Source: JALHST01 sp038316335
GTDB taxonomy: Bacteria; Bacteroidota; Bacteroidia; Flavobacteriales; Flavobacteriaceae
DNA: 64,000 bases
Direction: 5' to 3'
Assembly (NCBI GenBank): GCA_038316335.1
Contig: JBBQAM010000003.1
Location: 62,001 to 126,000, forward strand
The notes under the pieces were generated by a model. It was not told where the DNA came from. It did not search any database and saw only the letters and a list, made by a program, of their open reading frames with translations. The position numbers and the translations under genes were made by a program. Numbering within the stretch: the stretch's first letter is position 1; every line of letters starts with the position of its first letter. Below are positions 53,714-62,956 of the stretch, piece after piece.

Positions 53714-54694
53714 TCAATTGGTTTCTCGTATTTCACGAATCAGTTTTGTCATGACCGAATCGTTTTCATAGGCCTTGAATATGCCTTGTACCTTGTCTGC
53801 AAACAACGTCTTATCGGGGTAAATAATCTCTACCCCGGCCTTTTTTACCGCTGCCATGGCCTCCGCCTCTGAATCGGCCCATAGAACCCGTTGATATTTT
53901 ATGGATCTTTTTACCGCTTCAAGCACCCATGCCCTTTCCTGTTCCGAAAGTCGGTCCCACAATTGTGTCCCCATGATCAAGACATCAGGTAATACGGTAT
54001 GTTCGTCTAGTGAATAATACTTACAAACTTCGTAATGTCTGGATAGGTAAAAACTAGGAGGATTGTTCTCTGCACCATCGACGACACCCTGTTGCAATGA
54101 GGTGTAAAGTTCACCCCATGAAATGGGGGTAGGCGATCCACCGAGTTCCTTGACCATCTCGACGGCGGTGGCGCTTTCCATAACCCGGATTTTCATTCCT
54201 TTAAGTTCATCTGGGTTATTAATAGGACGATCCTTGGTATAAAAACTGCGACTCCCGGCGTCGTAATACCCGAGTCCCTTGAGCCAATACTTAGCACCGT
54301 CGTCTAATAATTGTTGACCGATGGGGCCATCGAGGACATTAAAGGAATGTTGCTTATCCCTAAATAAAAAAGGGAGTCCCAATACCTTCATTTTAGGCGC
54401 AAAATTTTCCATAACCCCAACAGACACCTTGGTCATATCCAAACTGCCTATTTGTAGAAGTTCCAGGCATTCCCTTTCGCTTCCGAGTTGCTGGTTGGGA
54501 TAGATTTCGAGGGTAAGCTTACCGCCTGATAATTCTTTTAGGTCCGCTCCCATCTTCACCATGGCCTTATGCACCGAATGATTAACATCAAGGCCATGGG
54601 CCAGTTTCAAGGTCCTTGTTCCTCCGATGTTGCCACAGCTATTAAAACATATACAGCCGAATAGCAAAACAAGGATTTTGAGGGAACCGGTCAT
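53714..54694 (-). CDS. dctP: TRAP transporter substrate-binding protein (DctP lipoprotein)
   Basis: The protein has 326 aa. The lipobox is CFNSC, so it is probably a lipoprotein, whereas many DctP proteins are soluble. The fold is DctP: LKLAHGLDVNHSVHKAM, the conserved Arg in MKIRVMES and TPISWGELYTSLQQGVVDGAE. It captures an organic acid outside the inner membrane. Uronate is likely from context (tagaturonate or galacturonate). Confidence 0.92.
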   Translation of the reverse strand: MTGSLKILVLLFGCICFNSCGNIGGTRTLKLAHGLDVNHSVHKAMVKMGADLKELSGGKLTLEIYPNQQLGSERECLELLQIGSLDMTKVSVGVMENFAPKMKVLGLPFLFRDKQHSFNVLDGPIGQQLLDDGAKYWLKGLGYYDAGSRSFYTKDRPINNPDELKGMKIRVMESATAVEMVKELGGSPTPISWGELYTSLQQGVVDGAENNPPSFYLSRHYEVCKYYSLDEHTVLPDVLIMGTQLWDRLSEQERAWVLEAVKRSIKYQRVLWADSEAEAMAAVKKAGVEIIYPDKTLFADKVQGIFKAYENDSVMTKLIREIRETN

Positions 54695-54700
54695 TTGAGA

Positions 54701-55369
54701 TTATTTTTGTACTCTTTTAATGATCTCCAAGGCGTCCTGCACCTTACTTTTTAATTCGTTAAAGTCTTTTTTGGCCAAAATTTCCTTAGAGATAAGTTGT
54801 GAGCCCATGCCTACACAGGTTACCCCTGCATCAAACCATTCCTTTAGATTCGTCTCAGTCGGAGATACCCCGCCAGTAGGCATAATACTGGTCCACGGAC
54901 AGGGGCCCTTTATACCCTTTACAAAGTTGGGGCCGTATAGGTCACCAGGAAATAGCTTAACGATCTCACAACCCAATTCCTCTGCCCTTGCAATTTCGGT
55001 TAAGGACCCACAGCCAGGTGACCACAATACTTTTCGTCGATTGCAGACCAAGGCGATATCTTCCCTTAAAACAGGGGTCACAATAAAATTGGCGCCTAAT
55101 TGCATGTAAAGGGAAGCAGCAGCAGCATCGGTAATCGAGCCTACCCCCATGATCATGCCAGGAAGCTCGGTCAGGGCATATTTGTTAAGTTTTCCGAAAA
55201 TTTCATGGGCAAAATCACCTCGTGCCGTAAACTCCATTAACCTCGCCCCGCCGTCATAACAAGCCTTTAGGACGTTTTTACCAAGTTCGACATCCGAGTG
55301 AAAAAATAAGGGAACCATGCCGGTTTCCTTCATTACCGCGGCTACTTCTAGCCTAGAATAGTGTGCCAT
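54701..55369 (-). CDS. kdgA: KDPG/KHG aldolase
   Basis: The protein has 222 aa. The Schiff-base lysine is Lys138 in EIVKLFPGDLYGP, and Glu46 sits in LMEFTARG. It cleaves 2-keto-3-deoxy-6-phosphogluconate to pyruvate and glyceraldehyde-3-phosphate. It is directly downstream of the 2-keto-3-deoxygluconate kinase gene, giving the last two pathway steps. Confidence 0.94.
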   Translation of the reverse strand: MAHYSRLEVAAVMKETGMVPLFFHSDVELGKNVLKACYDGGARLMEFTARGDFAHEIFGKLNKYALTELPGMIMGVGSITDAAAASLYMQLGANFIVTPVLREDIALVCNRRKVLWSPGCGSLTEIARAEELGCEIVKLFPGDLYGPNFVKGIKGPCPWTSIMPTGGVSPTETNLKEWFDAGVTCVGMGSQLISKEILAKKDFNELKSKVQDALEIIKRVQK

Positions 55370-55392
55370 TGTATCTTTAATTGAATTTTAAT

Positions 55393-56433
55393 CTATCTTG
55401 CCACCCTTCCGGAAGCATCGCCACCCATCAATTTTTGAACCTCATCTACCGTTACCAAATTTGCATCCCCTTTGATGGTGTGCTTTAAACAGGAAGCAGC
55501 TACCGCAAAATCCAAGGCGTTCTGGTCATCGTCAGGATATTCAAGCAGCCCATATATCAACCCGCCCATAAAAGAATCTCCTCCCCCTACACGATCTACG
55601 ATATCAGTAATCTGGTATTGCCTTGATTGGTACATTTTCTTTCCATCATATAGCACGCCGGCCCATGTATTATGCGAAGCGCTTATGGATCCCCTAAGAG
55701 TCGTTATGACTTTTTTCGCTTTTGGAAATTTTGCCATCATCTGTTGGCAGACCGATAGAAAGGCCTCGGCAGTAACCTCGTGGCCTTGTAGCTGCACATC
55801 GAGCCCCTCGGGATGAATCCCAAAATGTTTTTCGGCATCTTCCTCATTACCTAAAATGATATCACAATAGGAAACAAGTTCGGTCATTATAGCTTCTGGC
55901 TCAACACCATATTTCCAAAGTTTCGCACGATAATTAAGATCCGTTGATATCACAACCCCCATTTGATTAGCGGTCTTGACAGCTTCAAGACATGCATCTG
56001 CCGCTCCCTGGGAAATGGCTGGGGTGATACCCGTCCAGTGGAACCAATTTACTCCGTTAAAAACCTTTGCCCAATCGATCATCCCTGGCTTAATTTCCGA
56101 AATAGAAGAATGTGCCCTATCATAAATAACCTTGCTGCCACGACTAACGGCACCGGTTTCAAGGAAATAAATTCCCAAGCGCTCCCCTCCATATATGATT
56201 TTATCGACCCCAACACCTCTTTTGCGCATTTCCATCATGGCACACGCTCCAATATCATTTTTAGGTAGGCGCGTTACAAAATCGACGGAGACACCGTAAT
56301 TGGCCAAAGAGACCGCGACATTCGATTCTCCTCCACCATAAACTATATCGAAACTATCAGCTTGCGAAAACCGCAAAAATCCAGGTGGGGACAAGCGCAG
56401 CATAATCTCTCCAAAGGTTACTACTTTTTTCAT
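55393..56433 (-). CDS. kdgK: 2-keto-3-deoxygluconate kinase
   Basis: The protein has 346 aa, a PfkB kinase. The N-terminus has GGGESNVAVSLANYG, and the C-terminal catalytic Asp is in RVGGGDSFMGG. It phosphorylates 2-keto-3-deoxygluconate made by UxaA. It is the first gene of the hexuronate operon. The 287 bp upstream hold no clean promoter or operator that I can define. Confidence 0.92.
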   Translation of the reverse strand: MKKVVTFGEIMLRLSPPGFLRFSQADSFDIVYGGGESNVAVSLANYGVSVDFVTRLPKNDIGACAMMEMRKRGVGVDKIIYGGERLGIYFLETGAVSRGSKVIYDRAHSSISEIKPGMIDWAKVFNGVNWFHWTGITPAISQGAADACLEAVKTANQMGVVISTDLNYRAKLWKYGVEPEAIMTELVSYCDIILGNEEDAEKHFGIHPEGLDVQLQGHEVTAEAFLSVCQQMMAKFPKAKKVITTLRGSISASHNTWAGVLYDGKKMYQSRQYQITDIVDRVGGGDSFMGGLIYGLLEYPDDDQNALDFAVAASCLKHTIKGDANLVTVDEVQKLMGGDASGRVAR

Positions 56434-56720
56434 AACTAGGTATAAATTGAAGTTTGCTATGCTTTAAAAATATTCTTTTCGCCCGTTAAAACCTACTTGA
56501 TTGCCGCATTTTTGGAAAATTCACCAAAATTATTTACTCAATAGGCTTACGAATTTATCCTGACTGATGCCCGTCATTTTCTACTTTGTCATATTGACTT
56601 ATTTTCAACAAAGCGTACTCGAAAGAAAATATGATGATATGGTCTGGAAAGGATTAATTCGCCGCGGTTTATGAACCGGAAGATAGCAACTTAAGTATTT
56701 TGGGATTAAATCAAAGTCTA

Positions 56721-57350
56721 ATGGATATCAAACTGAAAGAACTTACCCTTGAAGGAAATCTTGTAGTCCCTAATAATGCTATCGGCCTAGTGCTTTTTTC
56801 CCATGGTAGTGGCAGCAGTAGGTTAAGTCCAAGAAACGGATACGTTGCAAAGGTCTTGCAGAAAGAAGGATTGGCCACCCTGTTGTTCGACTTGCTGACC
56901 GAAGCGGAAGATACCATTTATCATAACCGTTTTGATATTGATTTGATTACTGACCGCCTTATCGACGTAACCAATTGGGTGCGGGACCAGAAAGAGGTTG
57001 AGGCATTGCCGATAGGATATTTTGGAGCGAGTACAGGGGCGGCATCCGCATTACGGGCAGCGGCCTATTTTGGCAAGAAGATCAAGGCTGTGGTCTCAAG
57101 GGGTGGTAGGCCAGACCTTGCGAATGATGCGCTTTTTAAAGTAACCTCCCCGACACTTTTAATTGTGGGTGGCTGGGATGATGAGGTCATCGAATTGAAT
57201 AAAATAGCCTATCAAAAATTACAGGGCGTTCGTGTTTTGAAAATCATTCCCAATGCTTCCCATTTGTTCGAAGAGCCAGGTAAATTGGAAGAAGTCGCAC
57301 ATATTTCTGCCAGTTGGTTCACAAAATATCTACCACATCCTAAAATATGA
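56721..57350 (+). CDS. Dienelactone hydrolase-like alpha/beta hydrolase
   Basis: The protein is 209 aa from the ATG at 56721; a TTG seven codons earlier is less likely. The oxyanion motif is SHGSGSSRLSPRN, and the nucleophile elbow is GYFGASTGA, with Ser as nucleophile. Asp (GGWDDEV) and His (NASHLFEEPG) complete the triad. It is the first of three genes with a phosphoribosyltransferase and an erythromycin-esterase family protein. Confidence 0.9.
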   Translation: MDIKLKELTLEGNLVVPNNAIGLVLFSHGSGSSRLSPRNGYVAKVLQKEGLATLLFDLLTEAEDTIYHNRFDIDLITDRLIDVTNWVRDQKEVEALPIGYFGASTGAASALRAAAYFGKKIKAVVSRGGRPDLANDALFKVTSPTLLIVGGWDDEVIELNKIAYQKLQGVRVLKIIPNASHLFEEPGKLEEVAHISASWFTKYLPHPKI

Positions 57351-57354
57351 GAAA

Positions 57355-57996
57355 ATGTTCAATGACCGAATTGATGCAGGATTACAATTAGCGATAAAAT
57401 TACAGAAGTTCAAAAACAAGAATGCCGTGATCATGGCCATCCCAAGAGGTGGCCTACCCATAGGAAGCATCATTGCCAAGGCCCTCAATGTGCCTTTGGA
57501 TGTTGCCCTTACCAAAAAAATAGGCCATCCCTACCAGACCGAATACGCCATAGGGGCCATTAGTCTGGAAGATGTAATATTAACCAATGCCCATGGCATT
57601 TCCCAAAGTTATATCGATGATGCGACCCTCAGGATACGAAAAAAACTCAAAGAACGATACGATCAATATTATGAACACCGATTCCCGGAAAAATTGAAGG
57701 ACAAAACGGTAATCATCGTTGATGATGGTATTGCCACGGGCAATACCCTAATGGCCACGGTCGGTTTGATTCATAAGCAAATGCCCGCCAAAATCGTAAT
57801 AGCCATTCCCGTGGCCCCGGGCTCCGCAATACAAAAACTAGAAGCCATGCCGGAAGTCGATGAAGTAATCTGCCTAGAGACACCGAATGATTTTCAGGCC
57901 GTAGGCCAGTTTTACGAAGAATTTGATCAGGTTTCGGACCAAGAGGCTATTCGTTGGTTGGAAGAAAGTAATTTACCTGGGAAGACTACCCCTTGA
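57355..57996 (+). CDS. Phosphoribosyltransferase-family protein
   Basis: The protein is 213 aa from the ATG at 57355, 4 bp after the hydrolase stop. The PRPP-binding motif is VIIVDDGIATGNT, and an N-terminal AIPRGGLPIG segment precedes it. The substrate is unknown. In other bacteria this type occurs beside dienelactone hydrolases and erythromycin-esterase proteins. Confidence 0.88.
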   Translation: MFNDRIDAGLQLAIKLQKFKNKNAVIMAIPRGGLPIGSIIAKALNVPLDVALTKKIGHPYQTEYAIGAISLEDVILTNAHGISQSYIDDATLRIRKKLKERYDQYYEHRFPEKLKDKTVIIVDDGIATGNTLMATVGLIHKQMPAKIVIAIPVAPGSAIQKLEAMPEVDEVICLETPNDFQAVGQFYEEFDQVSDQEAIRWLEESNLPGKTTP

Positions 57997-58062
57997 TTAG
58001 GATAATTGGCCAAAGATTATGCATGTTTTGGCATTGGCATGGAAGGCTTCTTTTTAATTAAG

Positions 58063-59391
58063 ATGCAAAATAAGAATAGTATGGATATCTCGCACAAGAG
58101 GATTGCTCTCCTAAATAAAAATACAAGGCAATTGACCGATGCCACCGACCTAGACCAATTGATCAATGAGCTATCCGGTTCCCGGGTCGTTTTACTTGGA
58201 GAGGCATCCCACGGAACCCATGAATATTACACTTGGCGCTCCGTTATCAGTAAACGTTTGATACAGGAGCACGGCTTTGATTTTATTGCCGTTGAGGGCG
58301 ATTGGCCCGATTTTTATCGCGTCAACCGATATGTAAAACACTATAGCAACAGTCATAATAGCGCGGTCGGAGTCTTGCGACAATTCAACAGATGGCCAAC
58401 TTGGATGTGGGCCAATTGGGAAATAGAGACCCTGACAAACTGGTTGCATACACATAATGAAAATTTGCCGGCAAATCAAAGGGTGGGCATCTATGGTCTG
58501 GATGTCTACAGTCTTTGGGAATCTATGGAGGCCATAATCGACTATCTTAAAACCCATGATGCGACCTTGTTGCCGGTAGCGAAAAGGGCTTTTAGCTGTT
58601 TTGAACCCTTTGGTGACGAAAAAGGCATGGCCTATGCACGTTCAATGCAGCGCTTTATGCCCAAAACCTGTGAAGATGAAGTAGTCGCACTCCTTCGTGA
58701 TATCAAGCAACGCGCCCAGAATTTTAATACCGATGTCGAGGCTTCCTTGAACATGGAACAAAATGCCTTTATTACCAAAAACGCGGAAATGTATTATCGT
58801 TCCATGGTACATGTGAACCAAAGTTCCTGGAATTTGCGCGATCATCATATGACCGATACTTTAAAGCGGTTATTGGACTTTCACGGACCTCGATCAAAAG
58901 GAATCATATGGGAACATAATACCCATGTAGGAGATGCCAGGGCGACCGATATGGCACTCGAGGGATCAGTCAATGTTGGTCAACTGGTTCGCGAACAACT
59001 TGCTGCATACCATCCTAAAATTCTAGGTTTTGGATCGTACAAAGGTACGGTTATCGCCGGTTCGGAATGGGGAGCGCCCATGCGAAATATGATTGTTCCC
59101 GAGGCTATCGCCGGTTCTTGGGAATACCTTATGCATCAAACCGGAAAAGGTGATCAATTGTTGTTTATGGATGCCCTTCGGGGAAGCGATCTATTTAACA
59201 CTGAGATCCCACATCGGGCCATCGGGGTGGTATATCACCCCCAGTATGAACAATTCGGTAATTATGTGCCTTCAATTATGCCCGAAAGATATGATTATTT
59301 TATCCATATCGATGACTCGAAGGGCGTTTACGCCATGGATATCTATGTGGACAAATCACAATTGCCCGAGACGTATCCGTGGGGTTTTTAG
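58063..59391 (+). CDS. Erythromycin esterase family protein
   Basis: The protein is 442 aa from the chosen ATG. Other options are an upstream TTG (58006) and an ATG at 58081. The motifs GEASHGTHEYYTWR and AVEGDWPDFYRVN are characteristic, with Glu and His of the first as likely catalytic residues. WEHNTHVGDARATDM follows. Members hydrolyse macrolide lactones in resistance cases, but this chromosomal form is probably not a resistance gene. The true substrate is unknown. Confidence 0.88.
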   Translation: MQNKNSMDISHKRIALLNKNTRQLTDATDLDQLINELSGSRVVLLGEASHGTHEYYTWRSVISKRLIQEHGFDFIAVEGDWPDFYRVNRYVKHYSNSHNSAVGVLRQFNRWPTWMWANWEIETLTNWLHTHNENLPANQRVGIYGLDVYSLWESMEAIIDYLKTHDATLLPVAKRAFSCFEPFGDEKGMAYARSMQRFMPKTCEDEVVALLRDIKQRAQNFNTDVEASLNMEQNAFITKNAEMYYRSMVHVNQSSWNLRDHHMTDTLKRLLDFHGPRSKGIIWEHNTHVGDARATDMALEGSVNVGQLVREQLAAYHPKILGFGSYKGTVIAGSEWGAPMRNMIVPEAIAGSWEYLMHQTGKGDQLLFMDALRGSDLFNTEIPHRAIGVVYHPQYEQFGNYVPSIMPERYDYFIHIDDSKGVYAMDIYVDKSQLPETYPWGF

Positions 59392-59967
59392 TCATTCGGC
59401 ATAGCCAAATTTCAATGGATCGGTCGGTCTGGTATAATTTTGCCGAAGCCCCTCAAAAAAATACCGCTCGCCCTGTACTGGAAGGGTACTCTGGGGTATT
59501 TATTGAAAAGTATTTGGAATCAGGCTTAAAAGCCGGCGAATCATTCGTTGAACATTTCCGGCATTCTATAATTTTGAGTGGGCGGTAAGTTGGCTTCTAC
59601 AGATTTCGCCCCCATTGGGCAACCAAATTCGTGTCTAAAAACAATTTTAAGAATCGATTGTGTTACGCAAACCCATCCCATAAAATGGTCTTTAGTAGCG
59701 CATTCCATGCATATTTCAACCTTCCTTTAAAACCTTCCGGATTGGTTCAGGCTCTGGCGATGCCTTTGGATCGTTGGTGGGCCCCGGTATTTACAGAGCT
59801 TTGGCGAACGGCTCAAAGGCCCCATAGCCACCTTTTGGTCGAGATTGCCTTCGAAAAGGGAAGCCATCGGGACAATTGTTCTTACCGTGTCATCCAGTAT
59901 TTGATGCTGACCTGTGAACTGCTATAAATCGGGTTAAACTATTGAAGGAGCTTTGCTATTAGGTAAA
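59392..59967 (+). other. Gene-poor stretch with two in-frame open segments
   Basis: This stretch holds no recognisable gene. Two open segments lie in one frame, 59379-59588 and 59631-59927, with a stop between. Their translations are compositionally plausible but match no family I know. It may be a decayed gene or simple non-coding DNA. Confidence 0.35.
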
Positions 59968-59999
59968 AGCAAAATGCCTTCCCAGAATGGAAGGCATTT
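59966..59999 (-). terminator. Intrinsic terminator after the tRNA gene
   Basis: On the minus strand AAATGCCTTCC (59999-59989), a 6-nt loop and GGAAGGCATTT (59982-59972) form an 11-bp stem, followed by T-rich sequence (TGCTTTT). It lies 7 bp past the tRNA. Confidence 0.8.
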
Positions 60000-60005
60000 A
60001 AAGGC

Positions 60006-60083
<78 letters not shown>

Positions 60084-60143
60084 ATTTCAGGCCTCAAAGA
60101 AAATACTTTTTGGGAACCTATCAAAATGAAGACCCTTAAAAAA

Positions 60144-60953
60144 TCAATCTTTCTTTACACTCAATACTAAAACCGGGACACGCGAATAAAATTCAGATTT
60201 AGGAATCGTGTTTTTTTCCCATAAATTCTTAAAGAAACCCCGCTTTCTTCTAAATACGCACAACAAATCGGGATGCTGGGATTGAAAATGTTCCAATACC
60301 CCCAAATAGGTCGATGGCGCCTCTGTTAAGCTCAAGTGTGAGCTAATGTCCATTAAGGCCGTGTTGATTTTAAGATCATCGTCAGAGTACCCTGGTGTTT
60401 TTACTAAAAGCAAGTTGACATTTGCCTTAAATTTTCTTTTAATGGCCACCAAAGGGTCTAAGATGCGTTTTCTTTTTAATATCCCAGATCTAAATGCAGT
60501 CAATATTGTTTTCAGGGGTTTCAAAGTACTTCCCCTAGGGACGATCAAGGTAGGGATATCGGTCCTTTTGATGATTCTTCCCGAAGTGTGACCTAGATAA
60601 AGTTCTTCGTTGACTTCGTTACTCCTAGGGGCGATAATAATCAAATCTATGCCTATTTCTTTATCAATATCCTTTAATCCATCGATTAAATCGCCATTAT
60701 AGGTCGCTACTTTTATTTTAACGTCTTTGGTATCTACCTTTTCGATTACTTCCTTTAAATGTTCCTTACTGCTTTCAACCACTTTTTCCTCAACATTCAT
60801 CAAACTTCTTCCAGCCCCGATTGAAACACTAAAAACCTCCATCACATAAATCTCCGCAGAAAATTCAGAAGCGAAATCTACAGCATATTGTAAGGTATGA
60901 TGAGCATCGGAAGATGTACCGATGGGAACAAGGATTTTTTTAATTTTTTCCAT
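60144..60953 (-). CDS. Universal stress protein family
   Basis: The protein has 269 aa, with an N-terminal UspA domain (KKILVPIGTSSDAHHTLQYA; glycine-rich tail GHTSGRIIKRTDIPTLIVPRG, near 125-150) and a shorter second half that is Usp-like but degenerate. Such proteins bind ATP or respond to stress. The first domain's ATP motif looks partly kept. Separate from neighbours. Confidence 0.88.
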   Translation of the reverse strand: MEKIKKILVPIGTSSDAHHTLQYAVDFASEFSAEIYVMEVFSVSIGAGRSLMNVEEKVVESSKEHLKEVIEKVDTKDVKIKVATYNGDLIDGLKDIDKEIGIDLIIIAPRSNEVNEELYLGHTSGRIIKRTDIPTLIVPRGSTLKPLKTILTAFRSGILKRKRILDPLVAIKRKFKANVNLLLVKTPGYSDDDLKINTALMDISSHLSLTEAPSTYLGVLEHFQSQHPDLLCVFRRKRGFFKNLWEKNTIPKSEFYSRVPVLVLSVKKD

Positions 60954-61085
60954 TTATTTGTTTTTAGTTGGACACTTTATGCGTTCAAAAATTCAATACG
61001 GTATCGTACCAATTTCTCAATTTATGGTATTTCGTTCGAATCAAGCATATTAATTCTAAATTTACAATTTAATTGAAATCAAACG

Positions 61086-61586
61086 ATGATTCAACATGCA
61101 AAGATATCGGAAATTCACGAAATTCTTGCCATTACAAAGGCATGTGCAGGGCATATGGCCGAAAAGGGAATCTTTCAATGGAACGATGCCTACCCATCAG
61201 AACTTGTTTTTGAAAATGATATCGCACGAAACGAACTTCATACTTTTAAAATTGGAACAAAGATCATAGGATCGATTGTCATTTCAACAAAGATGGACCC
61301 AGATTATCAACACGTTGCATGGCGTACCCCCAATAAGGATAATCTATACATTCATCGTCTGGCGATACTACCAACCTATCAGGGAAAGGGTTTTGCTCAA
61401 AAATTAATGGATTTTGCGGAGGCGTATGCCCAAGAATGTTCATATGTATCGATTCGCTTGGATACTTTCAGTAAAAACAGGCGTAACCAGGGATTCTATG
61501 AAAAAAGGGGATACCAGCGCTTGGGCGATATTTATTTTCCGAAACAAAGCGTCTTTCCATTTTATTGTTATGAACTCGTTTTTTAA
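61086..61586 (+). CDS. GNAT N-acetyltransferase
   Basis: The protein has 166 aa. The acetyl-CoA motif is HRLAILPTYQGKGFAQKLM (Q/RxxGxG/A), with FYEKRGYQRLG at the end. The substrate is unknown. Its stop lies 5 bp before the MATE gene, suggesting co-transcription. Confidence 0.9.
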   Translation: MIQHAKISEIHEILAITKACAGHMAEKGIFQWNDAYPSELVFENDIARNELHTFKIGTKIIGSIVISTKMDPDYQHVAWRTPNKDNLYIHRLAILPTYQGKGFAQKLMDFAEAYAQECSYVSIRLDTFSKNRRNQGFYEKRGYQRLGDIYFPKQSVFPFYCYELVF

Positions 61587-61591
61587 CCTCT

Positions 61592-62935
61592 TTGGCTATT
61601 TTGAAAGCATCCATTAGTTTTAAGATCATAAACCATTTAGCGATCCCGGCAACCATCGCCGGAATTGCAGAACCCTTGTTATCTATTACCGATACCGCTA
61701 TAGTGGGCAATATTCCTGAAAATGGGTTGGAATCCCTTGCGGCGGCTGGAATTGTTGGCTCGTTTCTCTCGATGTTGATTTGGATATTAGGGCAGACCCG
61801 AAGTGCTATTTCTGCTATTATCTCTCAATATTTAGGAGCCGGCAAACTTGATAGTATTAAAGCCCTGCCTGCGCAGGCTATCTTGCTGAATATCGGACTG
61901 AGTATTCTTATTCTCCTTTCTACCGTTTTTATTGCCGATGAAATCTTTAGATTTCTAAATGCATCCGGCAAAATATTGCAATACTGTATCTCGTATTACG
62001 GGATAAGGGTCTGGGGATTTCCACTTTCGTTGTTTGTATTTGCCGTCATGGGTATTTTTCGAGGCTTACAAAATACATTTTGGCCAATGCTTATAGCAAT
62101 CGTCGGTGCGTTGCTCAACGTTTTGCTCGACTTCATTTTGGTCTTCGGCATCGATGGCTTCATTCGCCCCCTATATCTCGAGGGTGCTGCTTGGGCAAGT
62201 CTTATTTCACAAGGAGTCATGGCGTTTATGGCATTATTTTTACTCCTCAGGAAAACCGATATCGATTTAAAAATTCGTTTTCCCATTCATCCTGAATTGA
62301 GCAGATTAATAACCATGAGCCTCAATCTATTCGTCAGGGCCTTGGCTTTGAACATCGCCTTAGTGCTGGCCGTTCGGGAGGCTACCAGTTTAGGGGGCAA
62401 CTTTATTGCCGCCCACACCATCGCTATAAATCTTTGGCTTTTTGCTGCATTTTTCATAGACGGCTATGGGGCAGCTGGGAATATAATGGGAGGAAAGCTC
62501 CTTGGGGCAAAAGATTATAACGGACTTTGGACGCTTGCAAAGAAGGTGATTCAATATGGCCTCATAGTGAGTCTTGTTCTTGTCTTCCTTTGTTTTCTTT
62601 TTTATCATTCCTTAGGAAGATTGTTTTCGAACGAAACGGGGGTGTTGAATGCTTTTTATTCCATTTTTTTTATTCTTATCCTCGGACTGCCCATGAATAC
62701 TATCGCCTTCGTTTTTGATGGCCTGTTTAAGGGCCTTGGCGAAATGAAATACTTAAGAAACGTTTTGCTCCTGGCTACCTTTATCGGGTTTGTACCGACC
62801 CTATACTTTGGGAGATATATGGGCTGGGGGTTATATGGTATCTGGATGGCCTTTACGATTTGGATGCTTATCCGGGGTGGGGCTTTGGTATGGAAATTCA
62901 GAAGAAAGTTTCGACCCCTATTACAAAACACGTAA
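61592..62935 (+). CDS. MATE-family efflux transporter
   Basis: The protein is 447 aa from a TTG at 61592; a second in-frame TTG lies three codons on (61601) and no ATG precedes the conserved part. Twelve predicted membrane helices, with PATIAGIAEPLLSITDTAIV in the first helix pair and VPTLYFGRYMGWGLYGIWM near the end. MATE transporters exchange drugs or cations for H+ or Na+. The exact substrate is unknown. Confidence 0.9.
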   Translation: MAILKASISFKIINHLAIPATIAGIAEPLLSITDTAIVGNIPENGLESLAAAGIVGSFLSMLIWILGQTRSAISAIISQYLGAGKLDSIKALPAQAILLNIGLSILILLSTVFIADEIFRFLNASGKILQYCISYYGIRVWGFPLSLFVFAVMGIFRGLQNTFWPMLIAIVGALLNVLLDFILVFGIDGFIRPLYLEGAAWASLISQGVMAFMALFLLLRKTDIDLKIRFPIHPELSRLITMSLNLFVRALALNIALVLAVREATSLGGNFIAAHTIAINLWLFAAFFIDGYGAAGNIMGGKLLGAKDYNGLWTLAKKVIQYGLIVSLVLVFLCFLFYHSLGRLFSNETGVLNAFYSIFFILILGLPMNTIAFVFDGLFKGLGEMKYLRNVLLLATFIGFVPTLYFGRYMGWGLYGIWMAFTIWMLIRGGALVWKFRRKFRPLLQNT

Positions 62936-62956
62936 TTTTGTACCAAATATGCGATT

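Noticed and set aside
56817..56832. 12-nt match (AGTAGGTTAAGT) to the array core inside the hydrolase gene
   Set aside because: It lies in coding sequence for a conserved Ser-Arg-Leu-Ser segment on the same strand, with no flanking box or hairpin. Chance is likely.
58063..59391. Antibiotic resistance gene (macrolide esterase)
   Set aside because: The family name is misleading for chromosomal members, and no mobile element or resistance context is nearby.
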